Shown here in pieces: positions 16,763 to 26,255 of a stretch of DNA of 64,000 bases. The first letter of the stretch is position 1. Each line of letters begins with the position of its first letter. The translations under genes and the position numbers were made by a program. Source of the DNA: GCA-2698665 sp047611265 (lineage in GTDB: Bacteria; Pseudomonadota; Gammaproteobacteria; GCA-002705445; GCA-002716945); contig JBLFWM010000007.1 in assembly GCA_047611265.1 (NCBI GenBank), forward strand, positions 1-64,000, in the 5' to 3' direction. The notes under the pieces are model-generated. The model was not told where the DNA came from. It worked only from the letters and a program-made list of their open reading frames with translations, and did no database searches.

Positions 16763-17194
16763 ATGTCAGTAAATAAAGTAATATTGTTAGGTAGAGTTGG
16801 CGCTGATCCAGAAGTTAAGGTAATGCCTAGTGGTAATGCAGTTCTGAATCTGTCATTAGCAACAAATAGAAAATTTAAGAATCAAGAATCTGGGGCTTAC
16901 GAAGATAAAACTGAGTGGCATCGAGTAGTATTTTTCAATAAACCTGCTGAAACAATAGGCCAATATGTTAAAAAAGGGCAACAATTATATGTCGAAGGCA
17001 GATTACAAACTCGTAAATGGCAAGACAAAGATGGCATAGAAAAATATTCTACCGATATTATCTCTGATAATTTCACTTTTGTTGGTTCTAAATCTGATTC
17101 TAGCGATAGTTCTCAATTTAATAATCAGTCTCAGGGTAAGGATGATTTTAATCAAAGCTCTGCAGCTCAGCATGATGATGATGTACCCTTCTAG
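16763..17194 (+). CDS. ssb: Single-stranded DNA-binding protein
   Basis: SSB coats single-stranded DNA and recruits replication and repair partners. The OB fold occupies residues 1-110 (VNKVILLGRVGADPEV, LSLATNRKF, EWHRVVFF, QLYVEGRLQTRKW), followed by a short Ser/Gln/Asn-rich linker and the acidic tail DDDVPF that docks partner proteins. At 143 residues the linker is shorter than in E. coli (178). miaB begins 5 nt downstream, so co-transcription is likely. Confidence 0.97.
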   Translation: MSVNKVILLGRVGADPEVKVMPSGNAVLNLSLATNRKFKNQESGAYEDKTEWHRVVFFNKPAETIGQYVKKGQQLYVEGRLQTRKWQDKDGIEKYSTDIISDNFTFVGSKSDSSDSSQFNNQSQGKDDFNQSSAAQHDDDVPF

Positions 17195-17199
17195 AGTAA

Positions 17200-18537
17200 A
17201 TGCTGGAAAATAAAAAATTCTTTATAAAGACTCATGGTTGTCAGATGAATGTATATGATTCAGACAAACTAACTGATGTTCTAAAAGTTAATTTAAAAAT
17301 GATCGAGACTAATGACCCTCAAGATGCTGATCTATTGCTTTTAAATACATGTTCAATTCGAGAGAAAGCTCAAGAAAAAGTTTTTCATCAGCTAGGAAGG
17401 TGGAAAAAGATAAAAGATAATAAGCCAGATATATTAATAGCTGTTGGAGGCTGTGTTGCGTCTCAAGAAGGGAGAAGTATTAAATCAAGAGCGCCCTCAG
17501 TAGATATTATTTTTGGACCACAAACAATTCATAGAATTCCAAAAATGATTAAAGAACTATCTTCGTTGGATATTAAAACTGCTGTAGATGTTAGTTTTCC
17601 TGAGATAGAAAAATTTGATTATCTGCCAACATCGGATAGAAAATCACCTTCGGCTTATCTTTCTATTATGGAAGGTTGTAGTAAATATTGTACTTTTTGT
17701 GTTGTACCGTATACAAGAGGTGAAGAGTTTAATAGAAGATTTGATGATATTATTAATGAAGCTATACAGTTATCAGCGCAGGGAGCAAGAGAAATCATAT
17801 TACTTGGACAAAATGTTAATGCATATAAGTCAAATGACCATGACGGTAATTCTGTAGGTCTTTCAGATTTAATTCGGTATATTTCTCATATAGATGGTAT
17901 AGATAGAATCCGTTATACAACTTCTCACCCAATAGATTTTTCTCAAGACTTAATAAATGAATATAAGAACCCTAAACTTGCAAATAGTTTGCATCTACCA
18001 ATACAGTCAGGATCAGACCTAATTCTTTCTAAGATGAAAAGAAAACATACAGTTCTTGAATATAAAAGTATTATTAAGAAAGTTAGAGATATTAGACCAG
18101 ACATACATTTGTCTTCAGACTTTATAGTGGGTTATCCTGGTGAATCTAATTATGAATTTCAAAAAACTTTAGATTTTATTTCAGAATTAAATTTTAGTGA
18201 TGCATACAGTTTTATTTATAGCCCGAGGCCAGGTACGCCTGCCGCTCAAGAATTTGATGATTTATCAGATAAAGTTAAATCTGATAGATTGAAAGAATTG
18301 AAAGATTTGGTTAAACAGCAGTCCCTGAATTATTCAGAAAAAATGATAGGAAAAACAGAAAAAGTTCTTGTGGAAGGAGTTTCACTAAAAAGAAATACTG
18401 AAGTTTTTGGAAGGACTGATAATAATAAGGTAATAAACTTTTTAGGTGACCGAGAATTAATTAGTAAGTTTGTAGATGTACGAATAGATGAAATGAGAGC
18501 AAATACTTTGCATGGAACTTATTTAAGCATTTCATAA
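17200..18537 (+). CDS. miaB: tRNA-2-methylthio-N6-isopentenyladenosine synthase
   Basis: MiaB is a radical-SAM methylthiotransferase that converts i6A37 to ms2i6A37 in tRNAs reading U-starting codons. The 445-residue protein has the N-terminal UPF0004 domain with three Cys (THGCQMN, NTCSIR, GGCVAS), the radical-SAM CSKYCTFC motif around residue 157, and a C-terminal TRAM domain (about 380-445). It starts a tight gene run, miaB-phoH-ybeY-ybeX-lnt, conserved in Gammaproteobacteria. Confidence 0.97.
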   Translation: MLENKKFFIKTHGCQMNVYDSDKLTDVLKVNLKMIETNDPQDADLLLLNTCSIREKAQEKVFHQLGRWKKIKDNKPDILIAVGGCVASQEGRSIKSRAPSVDIIFGPQTIHRIPKMIKELSSLDIKTAVDVSFPEIEKFDYLPTSDRKSPSAYLSIMEGCSKYCTFCVVPYTRGEEFNRRFDDIINEAIQLSAQGAREIILLGQNVNAYKSNDHDGNSVGLSDLIRYISHIDGIDRIRYTTSHPIDFSQDLINEYKNPKLANSLHLPIQSGSDLILSKMKRKHTVLEYKSIIKKVRDIRPDIHLSSDFIVGYPGESNYEFQKTLDFISELNFSDAYSFIYSPRPGTPAAQEFDDLSDKVKSDRLKELKDLVKQQSLNYSEKMIGKTEKVLVEGVSLKRNTEVFGRTDNNKVINFLGDRELISKFVDVRIDEMRANTLHGTYLSIS

Positions 18538-18539
18538 AA

Positions 18540-19544
18540 ATGAGAACTAGTGGACGGGAGACCTATAGAGATTTGACAGAAAAAATTACAAGCCAGAATT
18601 TATTATTGCAACCTCAGGACAATGAAAGGTTGTCAAACTTATGTGGATTACTTGATGAAAATCTTAGACAGATTGAGTCATACATGAATGTTGAAATTTC
18701 AAACAGAGGGAATTCGTTTATAATAAAAGGTGATGAGCAAAATGTACCTATAACCTCAAGCTTAATTGAGAAATTATATGTACTGTCAGCTGAAGAAGAA
18801 TTAACCTCTAAACAGCTACATATGTATATGAATAATACTAGTGATACTACCGAGAACATGGCTGATAAGATTATTTCTGATCCAGATGCTGTCTCTCTTA
18901 AGTGTAAAAAAATAACTATCAGACCTAAGTCAAAATCACAACAAGAGTATGTGAAGGCCATAATAAAAAATGATTTAACATTTGGAATAGGTTCTGCGGG
19001 AACTGGTAAAACATATCTTGCGGTTGCATGTGCAATATATTTTTTGGAGAAAGATTTGATTAAAAAAATATTTTTAGTCAGACCTGCAATTGAAGCAGGG
19101 GAGAAACTTGGTTTTTTACCTGGAGATTTATCTGAAAAGGTAAATCCATATTTACAGCCAATATATGATGCTCTTAATGAAATAGTGGGAGTTGAAAGAG
19201 TCACTAGGCTGATAGAAAAGAAAATTGTTGAGATAGCCCCGCTTGCATATATGAGGGGGAGAACGTTAAATGATGCATTTATAATATTAGATGAAGGCCA
19301 GAATACCACTATTGCTCAGATGGAAATGTTTTTAACAAGAATTGGATTCGGGTCAAAAGCTGTTGTAACTGGTGATACAAGCCAGGTAGATTTACCAAGA
19401 GATTCCAGATCTGGACTGAAAGATTGCTTGGAATTTATGCCTAATGTTAATGGAGTTCATATCACAAATTTTAAACCAAATGATGTTATGAGACATAAAA
19501 TTGTTAAAGACATAATCAGAGAATATGATAAAAGAAAAAAATAG
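18540..19544 (+). CDS. ybeZ: PhoH-family ATPase (YbeZ)
   Basis: A PhoH-like P-loop NTPase that partners with the RNase YbeY in rRNA maturation. The Walker A GIGSAGTGKTYLA is near residues 150-163, the Walker B FIILDEGQNTT near 248, and PhoH signatures RPAIEAGEKLGFLPGD follow. The 334-residue length fits YbeZ. Its 3' end overlaps ybeY by 20 nt, supporting coupled expression. The first ~120 residues are the less conserved N-terminal domain. Confidence 0.93.
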   Translation: MRTSGRETYRDLTEKITSQNLLLQPQDNERLSNLCGLLDENLRQIESYMNVEISNRGNSFIIKGDEQNVPITSSLIEKLYVLSAEEELTSKQLHMYMNNTSDTTENMADKIISDPDAVSLKCKKITIRPKSKSQQEYVKAIIKNDLTFGIGSAGTGKTYLAVACAIYFLEKDLIKKIFLVRPAIEAGEKLGFLPGDLSEKVNPYLQPIYDALNEIVGVERVTRLIEKKIVEIAPLAYMRGRTLNDAFIILDEGQNTTIAQMEMFLTRIGFGSKAVVTGDTSQVDLPRDSRSGLKDCLEFMPNVNGVHITNFKPNDVMRHKIVKDIIREYDKRKK

Positions 19545-19995
19545 GCTATTAACAGTAGAAATTATAAAAGATAAGTTATTAGACTATATGCCAACTAATT
19601 TTAAAATAAAGAAATGGGCTACAATAGCATTTGATAAAGACAAGGACTCATTAGTTATTATTAAAATAGCTAACAAAAATGAAATAATGAAATTAAATAA
19701 AATTTTTTTTAAAAAAGATAAACCAACAAACGTTTTATCTTTTCCAAATAATTCTCATGTTACAACAGGAGAATTTATATTAGGAGACATTATGGTCTGT
19801 CCTGAAATTATAAATGAAGAGTCTGATGTATATGGTATAGAAAAAGATAATAGGTGGGCGCATATGATAATTCATTCTATGCTTCATTTGCATGGTTATA
19901 CGCATGACTTAGATAAATCTCGAGTTATAATGGAAAACAAAGAAAAAGAATTAATGGATATACTAGGATACTCTGACCCATATTATGCAAATTAA
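19525..19995 (+). CDS. ybeY: Endoribonuclease YbeY
   Basis: YbeY is a zinc-dependent RNase for 16S rRNA 3'-end maturation and ribosome quality control. The metal-binding motif HSMLHLHGYTHD (consensus HGxLHLxGYDH) is in the C-terminal third, and NVLSFPNN and LGDIMVCPEI are typical. It is 156 residues long. The start within phoH-like gives a 20-nt overlap, and the 3' end overlaps ybeX by 11 nt. Confidence 0.94.
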   Translation: MIKEKNRLLTVEIIKDKLLDYMPTNFKIKKWATIAFDKDKDSLVIIKIANKNEIMKLNKIFFKKDKPTNVLSFPNNSHVTTGEFILGDIMVCPEIINEESDVYGIEKDNRWAHMIIHSMLHLHGYTHDLDKSRVIMENKEKELMDILGYSDPYYAN

Positions 19996-20800
19996 AAATA
20001 AATGGTTAGCCAAGATATTTGGCCTTTTAAAGGATTCTCCTAAGACTAAAAATGATCTTTTGGAAGTATTGAAAAGTACAGTTCATAATGGTGTCCTTGA
20101 TAATGAATCTTTAAAAATGATTGAGGGAGTTTTCAAGGTATCTGAAGTACAGGTACGAGATATCATGATACCAAGGCCTCATATGATTGTAATAGATATA
20201 ACAGACCAAATAGATGAAATTGTTAAAAAAGTAGCCACATCTGGCCATTCAAGATTCCCGGTTATTGATGATAACCGTGATGAAATAATAGGGGTCTTGC
20301 TTGCAAAAGATTTGCTTAAAAAATCAATTAAAGATGATAATGATGATATAAATTTACATGAACTACTTAGGCCAGCAGCTTTTGTCCCAGAAAGCAAAAG
20401 ATTAAATATTTTATTGAATGAATTTAAATCAAGTAGAAATCATATTGCAATTGTCATTGATGAACATGGTGGGGTTTCAGGACTTGTTACAATTGAAGAT
20501 GTTATTGAAGAAATAGTTGGTGAAATTGATGATGAATATGATAAAAAAACTGAATCAAAAATTATTGCTCAAAGCCATGATGATTATATTGTAGATGCTC
20601 TAACTACGCTAGATGAGTTTAACTCATACTTCTTAACTGAATTTAGTGATGATGTCGAAACAATTGGCGGTTATTTAGTAAATAAATTTGAAAGAGTCCC
20701 CTTAAAGGGCGAGATTATTGTAATCTCAAATTTATTATTTAAAGTATTGTCCGCTGACTCTAGAACTATCAAAAGAATAAAGCTAAGTAAAAAAATATAG
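19985..20800 (+). CDS. ybeX: CorC/YbeX-like CBS domain protein
   Basis: A cytosolic CBS-domain protein of the CorC/HlyC family, linked by context to ribosome maturation and Mg2+ homeostasis. The sequence has two CBS motifs (about residues 55-115, starting RDIMIPRPHM, and 120-180, with NHIAIVIDEHGGVSGLVTIE) and a C-terminal CorC_HlyC domain (about 195-271). No membrane segment is present, which fits YbeX and not the DUF21-containing relatives. 271 residues. Confidence 0.93.
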   Translation: MQIKNKWLAKIFGLLKDSPKTKNDLLEVLKSTVHNGVLDNESLKMIEGVFKVSEVQVRDIMIPRPHMIVIDITDQIDEIVKKVATSGHSRFPVIDDNRDEIIGVLLAKDLLKKSIKDDNDDINLHELLRPAAFVPESKRLNILLNEFKSSRNHIAIVIDEHGGVSGLVTIEDVIEEIVGEIDDEYDKKTESKIIAQSHDDYIVDALTTLDEFNSYFLTEFSDDVETIGGYLVNKFERVPLKGEIIVISNLLFKVLSADSRTIKRIKLSKKI

Positions 20801-20814
20801 ATTAAGAGAAACTT

Positions 20815-22278
20815 ATAAAAACTAATAAATACATACTGATTATTATTTCTGGATTGTTATATACTTCTTCTTTTTCGCCCATAAACCTTAAGCTTGGAAT
20901 ATTTTTTTCACTATCTATATTTTTCTATACATTATTATCCTGCAAAAGAAAACAAGCTATAATTTTATCTTATATTTATGGAATCTCAATTTTTACTTCA
21001 GGAATCTCATGGATATATACCAGTATATATTATTATGGTGGAGGAAACCTAGTAATCTCTCTTTTAATGACAGTTTCTCTAATTATATTTTTATCATTAT
21101 TTGTCGCTCCGTTAGGTTTTTTTCTAAATAAAAATTATAAAGATAAATCATTTATTACATTATTAATTATTCCATCAGTATGGGTTGCTCTAGAATTATT
21201 AAGATCTATTGTATTTGGAGGTTTCCCTTGGCTGATAGCAGGTCATAGTCAAGAAGGCACTATATTTAATATGATATACCCTATCGCAGGAAGCTATTTT
21301 GTGAGTTTTTTAATATGCACTACATCTATAGGAATTGCTTTGTTTTTTAAAAGTGAATTATGTAAGTCTAATTTAAAAAATATATTCATACTTATAATAT
21401 TTTTTAATATTTTATATTTTTATAATCCTATATGGTCGGCAGATAAAAAAGATCCTCTAAAAATTAGTATATTACAGCCTAATATTAATGTAGGAATTAA
21501 ATATGATAATGATAAAATAGATTTTATTAAACAAAAATATTTGTCACTCCTCTCCGGCAATGTCATCAATAAAACCATTATCTTGCCAGAGACTGCAATT
21601 CCTATAATATATGAGAGAGATAAAAATTTTTATAATTCTATGCTTAAATCTGATGATACTAATATTATTGCAGGTATATTTCATTATGAAGCTAGTCAAA
21701 ATAAGATCTACAATAGTATGTTGGTTTTAAATAAAGACGAGAAATTTTATAATAAAAGACATTTAGTCCCATTTGGAGAATATACACCTTTCAAAACATT
21801 TTTTAGTTATATAGCAAAGAAATTAAATATACCCATGTCAAACCTCTCTCATGGAAATTTAAATCAAAAACCATTCTTAATTAATAATATTACCATACAT
21901 CCATTGATATGTTATGAGATTGCATATTCATCGCTAATCAAGATGACTAACGATTACAGTGTTATTATTAATGTTAGTAATGATTCATGGTTTGGAAATA
22001 CATTCGCCCCACATCAACATCTACAAATTGCACAAGTACGAGCATTAGAAACAGCTCACCCAATTATAAGAGCTGCAAATACAGGTATATCTGCAATTAT
22101 TGATAAAAATGGATTAATTATTAAAGAGATAAGCTTAGATACCGAGGGCTTAATTAGTGGAGAGGTATATCCATCAAAAGGGATTAGTCCTTACATGTAC
22201 TTTGGTGATTATCCGGTTTTGATGTTAATATTCTCTATTATGTTATTTTATTGGAAGTGTTATAAAAAATATGAATAA
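20815..22278 (+). CDS. lnt: Apolipoprotein N-acyltransferase (start codon non-canonical)
   Basis: Lnt adds the third acyl chain to lipoproteins at the periplasmic face of the inner membrane. An N-terminal multi-helix membrane region is followed by a nitrilase-like domain with catalytic Glu (ILPETAIP), Lys (KRHLVPFGEY) and Cys (HPLICYEIAYSS). The start is a problem: the first TTG (20854) would remove half of the first membrane helix (residues aligning with LLLALLFG in E. coli), and there is no ATG, GTG or earlier TTG in frame after the stop at 20803-20805. An ATA at 20815 with AAGAGA 5 nt upstream would give a KTNKY N terminus before the helix; I chose it tentatively. The 3' end overlaps leuS by 8 nt. 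Confidence 0.92.
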   Translation: MKTNKYILIIISGLLYTSSFSPINLKLGIFFSLSIFFYTLLSCKRKQAIILSYIYGISIFTSGISWIYTSIYYYGGGNLVISLLMTVSLIIFLSLFVAPLGFFLNKNYKDKSFITLLIIPSVWVALELLRSIVFGGFPWLIAGHSQEGTIFNMIYPIAGSYFVSFLICTTSIGIALFFKSELCKSNLKNIFILIIFFNILYFYNPIWSADKKDPLKISILQPNINVGIKYDNDKIDFIKQKYLSLLSGNVINKTIILPETAIPIIYERDKNFYNSMLKSDDTNIIAGIFHYEASQNKIYNSMLVLNKDEKFYNKRHLVPFGEYTPFKTFFSYIAKKLNIPMSNLSHGNLNQKPFLINNITIHPLICYEIAYSSLIKMTNDYSVIINVSNDSWFGNTFAPHQHLQIAQVRALETAHPIIRAANTGISAIIDKNGLIIKEISLDTEGLISGEVYPSKGISPYMYFGDYPVLMLIFSIMLFYWKCYKKYE

Positions 22279-24706
22279 AGATTATAATCCAAAAGATATT
22301 GAGATTAATATACAAAAATTCTGGGAAAAGAATAATTCCTTTGAAACAGATTTCAGTTCCACTGATAATAAATTTTATTGCCTAAGTATGTTTCCGTATC
22401 CAAGTGGAAAATTACATATTGGGCACGTTAGAAACTATACAATTGGAGATGTAATCTCTAGAGCACAAAGAATGCTCGGAAAAAATGTATTTCAACCAAT
22501 GGGCTGGGATGCTTTCGGATTACCTGCAGAAAATGCAGCAATAGCAAATAAAATACATCCTCTTGAATGGACAAAAAAAAATATTAACCATATGCGGGAG
22601 CAACTTAAGAGACTCGGATATGCATATGATTGGGGTAATGAAATATCTACAGCAGACCCTAAATATTATGAATGGGAACAGTGGTTTTTTATAAAATTAT
22701 TAGAGAAGAATTTAGTCTATAAAAAGAAATCAGAAGTAAACTGGGATCCAGTTGATAAAACTGTTTTAGCAAATGAACAAGTAGTTGATGGAAGAGGCTG
22801 GAGATCAGGAGCGATTGTTGAAAGAAAAGAAATACCACAATGGTTTTTAAAAATAACAGAATATTCAGATGAATTACTAGAAGGTCTGGAAGATTTAAAT
22901 GGTTGGCCAACCTCTGTAAAAATGATGCAAAAAAACTGGATTGGTAGATCTGAGGGAACATTAGTCAAATTTAGGATAGCAAATAATGACAATATTTTAG
23001 AAGTATATACGACCAGAGTTGATACAATTTTTGGTGTGAATTTTTTAGCAATATCACCAAATCATATTATATTAAAAGATCAGAAAAAAGATAATCCTGT
23101 TCTAGCAAAATTTGTTGATAAGTGTAAAAGTTTAAAATTGTCAGAAGAGACAATAAGTTCAATTGAGAAAGAAGGCGTTGATACTGGTTTGACTGCGATA
23201 AATCCTTTGGACGGAACTATCGTTCCTATTTGGGCAGCTAATTATGTCCTATCTGATTATGGAACTGGATGCGTAATGTGTGTGCCGGGACACGATGTTA
23301 GGGATAATGAGTTTGCAGTAAAATATAACTTGCCTGTAACTAAAGTAATACTTTCTAAAGAGAGTGGGGCAGACCTTGATGATGATATCTTTGTGGGCGA
23401 AGGAACTTTAATTAATTCAGGAAAATATACAGACCTTGATTCAAAGTTAGCCAAGAAAAATATCTTGAAGGATTTAGAAAAAATAGACGCAGGTATGTCA
23501 AAGATTAATTATAGATTGAGAGACTGGGGTATCTCTAGACAGAGATATTGGGGTTGTCCAATTCCTGTTTTCTATCATGAGGACGGAACTGTTTATCCTG
23601 TGCCAGAAAGTGATTTGCCTGTTACATTGCCTGATGATATTGATTTTTCGAAAGATGGCAATCCATTAGAAAATCATCCAACTTGGAAATATATAAAATG
23701 CCCATACACAGGCAAAGATGCAATAAGAGAAACAGATACTTTTGATACTTTTTTTGAGTCATCATGGTATTACTTGAGGTTCTTGTCTCCAGACTATAAA
23801 GATGGTTTATTGGATCAATCAAAAAATCAGTGGCTGCCAGTTGATCAATATATTGGTGGAATAGAGCATGCAATATTACATTTGTTATATGCAAGATTCT
23901 TTCATAAATTAATGAGAGACATTGGCATTGTTGATAGTTCCGAACCTTTTTTATCACTATTATCGCAGGGAATGGTGTTACAAGATGGAATTAAAATGTC
24001 TAAATCAAAGGGTAATACAATTGATCCAGATGATATTATTAATAAATATGGCGCTGATACAGTTAGATTATTCATTATGTTTTCTGCTCCTCCAGAACAG
24101 AGTTTGGAATGGTCTGATACAGGGATAGAGGGGTCGCATAAGTTTTTAAAAAGATTATGGTCTCTAACCTTCAAGGTATTCAATAACAAGAGTATAGAAA
24201 ATCCGGATTTACAAAAATCTAGCGATATGAGAACTAAGATACATAAAACCATTAAAAAATTTACACATGATCTTTTTGAAAGAAATAGTTTCAATACTGC
24301 TATTGCGTCATCAATGGAATTATTAAACGAAATGATTAAATATAACCAAAGTAAAGATTTTGATAACAAAGTATTGTTAGAGGGTATTGAAAATATCCTT
24401 AAAATGTTATCTCCAATTACTCCTCACATTTGTCAGGAACTATGGAATAATCTTAACAAGAACTCATCTCTAATTGATGAGTCTTGGCCAAAAGTTGATA
24501 ATGATGCATTACTAGAATCTAAAAAAGAGATTATAGTCCAAATCAATGGTAAACTGAGGGGCAAGGTTACTATTAAAACTGATCAAAATGAAGATGAAGT
24601 TAATATGATAGTAAATTTAGATGAGAAAATTCATAGCTATTTGAAAGATAGTAATATTAAAAAAGTCATCTATATAAAAAATAAATTAATTAACTATGTT
24701 GTGTAA
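22271..24706 (+). CDS. leuS: Leucyl-tRNA synthetase
   Basis: LeuRS charges tRNA-Leu and edits mischarged tRNA. The 811-residue class I synthetase has HIGH (residues 49-52), the inserted CP1 editing domain (about 220-400, TRVDTIFGVNF, CVPGHDVRDNEF), KMSKS near residue 575 and a C-terminal anticodon-binding domain. It is somewhat shorter than E. coli LeuRS (860). leuS is followed by lptE at 3 nt as in E. coli. Confidence 0.98.
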   Translation: MNKDYNPKDIEINIQKFWEKNNSFETDFSSTDNKFYCLSMFPYPSGKLHIGHVRNYTIGDVISRAQRMLGKNVFQPMGWDAFGLPAENAAIANKIHPLEWTKKNINHMREQLKRLGYAYDWGNEISTADPKYYEWEQWFFIKLLEKNLVYKKKSEVNWDPVDKTVLANEQVVDGRGWRSGAIVERKEIPQWFLKITEYSDELLEGLEDLNGWPTSVKMMQKNWIGRSEGTLVKFRIANNDNILEVYTTRVDTIFGVNFLAISPNHIILKDQKKDNPVLAKFVDKCKSLKLSEETISSIEKEGVDTGLTAINPLDGTIVPIWAANYVLSDYGTGCVMCVPGHDVRDNEFAVKYNLPVTKVILSKESGADLDDDIFVGEGTLINSGKYTDLDSKLAKKNILKDLEKIDAGMSKINYRLRDWGISRQRYWGCPIPVFYHEDGTVYPVPESDLPVTLPDDIDFSKDGNPLENHPTWKYIKCPYTGKDAIRETDTFDTFFESSWYYLRFLSPDYKDGLLDQSKNQWLPVDQYIGGIEHAILHLLYARFFHKLMRDIGIVDSSEPFLSLLSQGMVLQDGIKMSKSKGNTIDPDDIINKYGADTVRLFIMFSAPPEQSLEWSDTGIEGSHKFLKRLWSLTFKVFNNKSIENPDLQKSSDMRTKIHKTIKKFTHDLFERNSFNTAIASSMELLNEMIKYNQSKDFDNKVLLEGIENILKMLSPITPHICQELWNNLNKNSSLIDESWPKVDNDALLESKKEIIVQINGKLRGKVTIKTDQNEDEVNMIVNLDEKIHSYLKDSNIKKVIYIKNKLINYVV

Positions 24707-24709
24707 AAA

Positions 24710-25192
24710 ATGAAATTAAATAGCGTACTTATTTCTATGTTACTCGTATTATCTTCTTGTGGCTACTCTATGCGAGGGTCAATAAGCATTCCATCTTCCA
24801 TTGAATCTGTGGCTGTAGTATCTAGCGAATATAGTGAATTAGTTAATATTCTGAATTCATCATTAGCTTCTTCTAACATACAGACATCAACATCTAAAAG
24901 CGATGATATTTACAAGATAGTTATATTATCTGAAGAATTTAATCGAAGACAGTTATCAATCAGTATTTCTGGTAGAGTTAACGAATATGAACTGATATAT
25001 GATGTCAACTTTGAATTGAAAATTCCAAATAAGAAATCTATAAAAGATAGGGTGACTTTATATAGAGATTATTCATTCGATGAAAATAACGTGATGGGTA
25101 ATAGTGATAGAGAAAGTGATATAAAAAAAGGGATGGTTTCTACTGCTTCTACATTGATTTTTAATAAACTAATAGCGTCGATAAAGAAGTAA
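24710..25192 (+). CDS. lptE: LPS-assembly lipoprotein LptE
   Basis: LptE plugs the LptD barrel that inserts lipopolysaccharide in the outer membrane. The 160-residue sequence starts with a lipoprotein signal (lipobox LSSC, Cys17) followed by GYSMRGS, typical of LptE (GFxLRG). Similarity is otherwise weak, as usual for this family, so position after leuS is important evidence. The usual next gene holA is displaced about 6 kb downstream. The next gene is convergent, with a 4-nt gap. Confidence 0.88.
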   Translation: MKLNSVLISMLLVLSSCGYSMRGSISIPSSIESVAVVSSEYSELVNILNSSLASSNIQTSTSKSDDIYKIVILSEEFNRRQLSISISGRVNEYELIYDVNFELKIPNKKSIKDRVTLYRDYSFDENNVMGNSDRESDIKKGMVSTASTLIFNKLIASIKK

Positions 25193-25196
25193 CAAT

Positions 25197-25895
25197 TTAA
25201 ATCTTGTGTATTGCATCGTATGGTGAAATTCTGATTTTATCATGAGTAGACATTCTGTATTCTACAAATTTATTTAGATCTTGAAAATGCATAAAAGGAT
25301 TTCCAGTTATTTGTTCTTCTATGGTAGATTCTCTTTTTACCGAGTAATCATGTCCAGGCAATATAATTGTATTTTTATCTAATGATGATTTAAGATTCTT
25401 TAAAGTTTCAAACATTTCTTCAGGATTTCCACCATGCATATCACATCTTCCACACCCAAATACAAAAAGAGTATCTCCAGCTATTAATTTATCTCCAACA
25501 TAGTAACATGTGGAGCCTGGAGTATGACCTGGAGTGTGTATTGATTTAATTTTTGTTAATCCAAGTTCAATTATATCTCCACCATGATTTACCACAAAAT
25601 TATCATATTCTTTCCCCCAGAAAGCCTTCTCTTTATGATTCAAAAATATTTCAATATCATGCGAAGCTAATATTTGGTCAACAGAATTTATATGATCATT
25701 ATGGCTATGAGTTAAGAGTATTTTTTTTAGAATTAATTGATTATTTTCAATATAACTATATACAGTAGATATATCCCAGGCAGGATCTATAATTGCTGTT
25801 TGGCGGGTCTTCAGATCAGTTATCAGATAAATTAGGTTCTGCATTGGACCTACATCAAACGTTTTAATTGCATATGATTGTTTTAATGGTTGCAT
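25197..25895 (-). CDS. Metallo-beta-lactamase-fold hydrolase, glyoxalase II-like
   Basis: A 232-residue MBL-fold hydrolase with the metal motif THSHNDH, the downstream HTPGHTPGS histidine and GHDYS ligands. The segment FGCGRCDMHGGNPEEM is typical of glyoxalase II-like/thioester or persulfide hydrolase relatives. The substrate cannot be assigned from sequence. The second ATG (25895) was chosen because the GAGGA Shine-Dalgarno directly abuts the first ATG (25901) but is 5 nt from the second. Divergent from the gene at 25952. Confidence 0.82.
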   Translation of the reverse strand: MQPLKQSYAIKTFDVGPMQNLIYLITDLKTRQTAIIDPAWDISTVYSYIENNQLILKKILLTHSHNDHINSVDQILASHDIEIFLNHKEKAFWGKEYDNFVVNHGGDIIELGLTKIKSIHTPGHTPGSTCYYVGDKLIAGDTLFVFGCGRCDMHGGNPEEMFETLKNLKSSLDKNTIILPGHDYSVKRESTIEEQITGNPFMHFQDLNKFVEYRMSTHDKIRISPYDAIHKI

Positions 25896-25951
25896 GATCA
25901 TCCTCAGTTGTGTAATATTTTAGTCAAATTAAAATACCCTTATTTAATATT

Positions 25952-26254
25952 ATGGCAGAGATAGTTTTAAAACCAGAATTAATTAAAGGCCTTCAAAAGG
26001 TTTTAGTTGATTATGAACCTGAAAATGAAGACCCTATTTTAGCAGCTCAGTATCTTTCTGCGGTAGTAGGATCTATTGTTGCTACATCTGGCATACCTGA
26101 AAAAGATCAAAATGATATTTTGAACCAATTAATTGATTTCATTAAGTATGTTTATGAGGAACAACGTAAGGCTGGAACAAGTTCTAGTGGTTCTGAAGCG
26201 TCAACTAATCCTCAAGCAGCACAAGATTCTTTCGGAAAATGGACTCCTAAATAG
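25952..26254 (+). CDS. Small acidic protein of unknown function
   Basis: A 100-residue soluble protein, helical and hydrophobic in residues 1-70 (ILAAQYLSAVVGSIVATSGI), with a low-complexity Ser/Gly/Ala tail ending FGKWTPK. I do not recognise the family. No Shine-Dalgarno is visible. It stands alone between divergent and convergent neighbours and its stop is one base from the pyrD stop. The clean codon structure and isolated open frame support a real gene. Confidence 0.7.
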   Translation: MAEIVLKPELIKGLQKVLVDYEPENEDPILAAQYLSAVVGSIVATSGIPEKDQNDILNQLIDFIKYVYEEQRKAGTSSSGSEASTNPQAAQDSFGKWTPK

Positions 26255-26255
26255 T

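Noticed and set aside
18614..19309. Long antisense frame opposite the phoH-like gene
   Set aside because: It mirrors the codons of a well-supported ATPase gene and has no recognisable protein features or start context; treated as a shadow frame.
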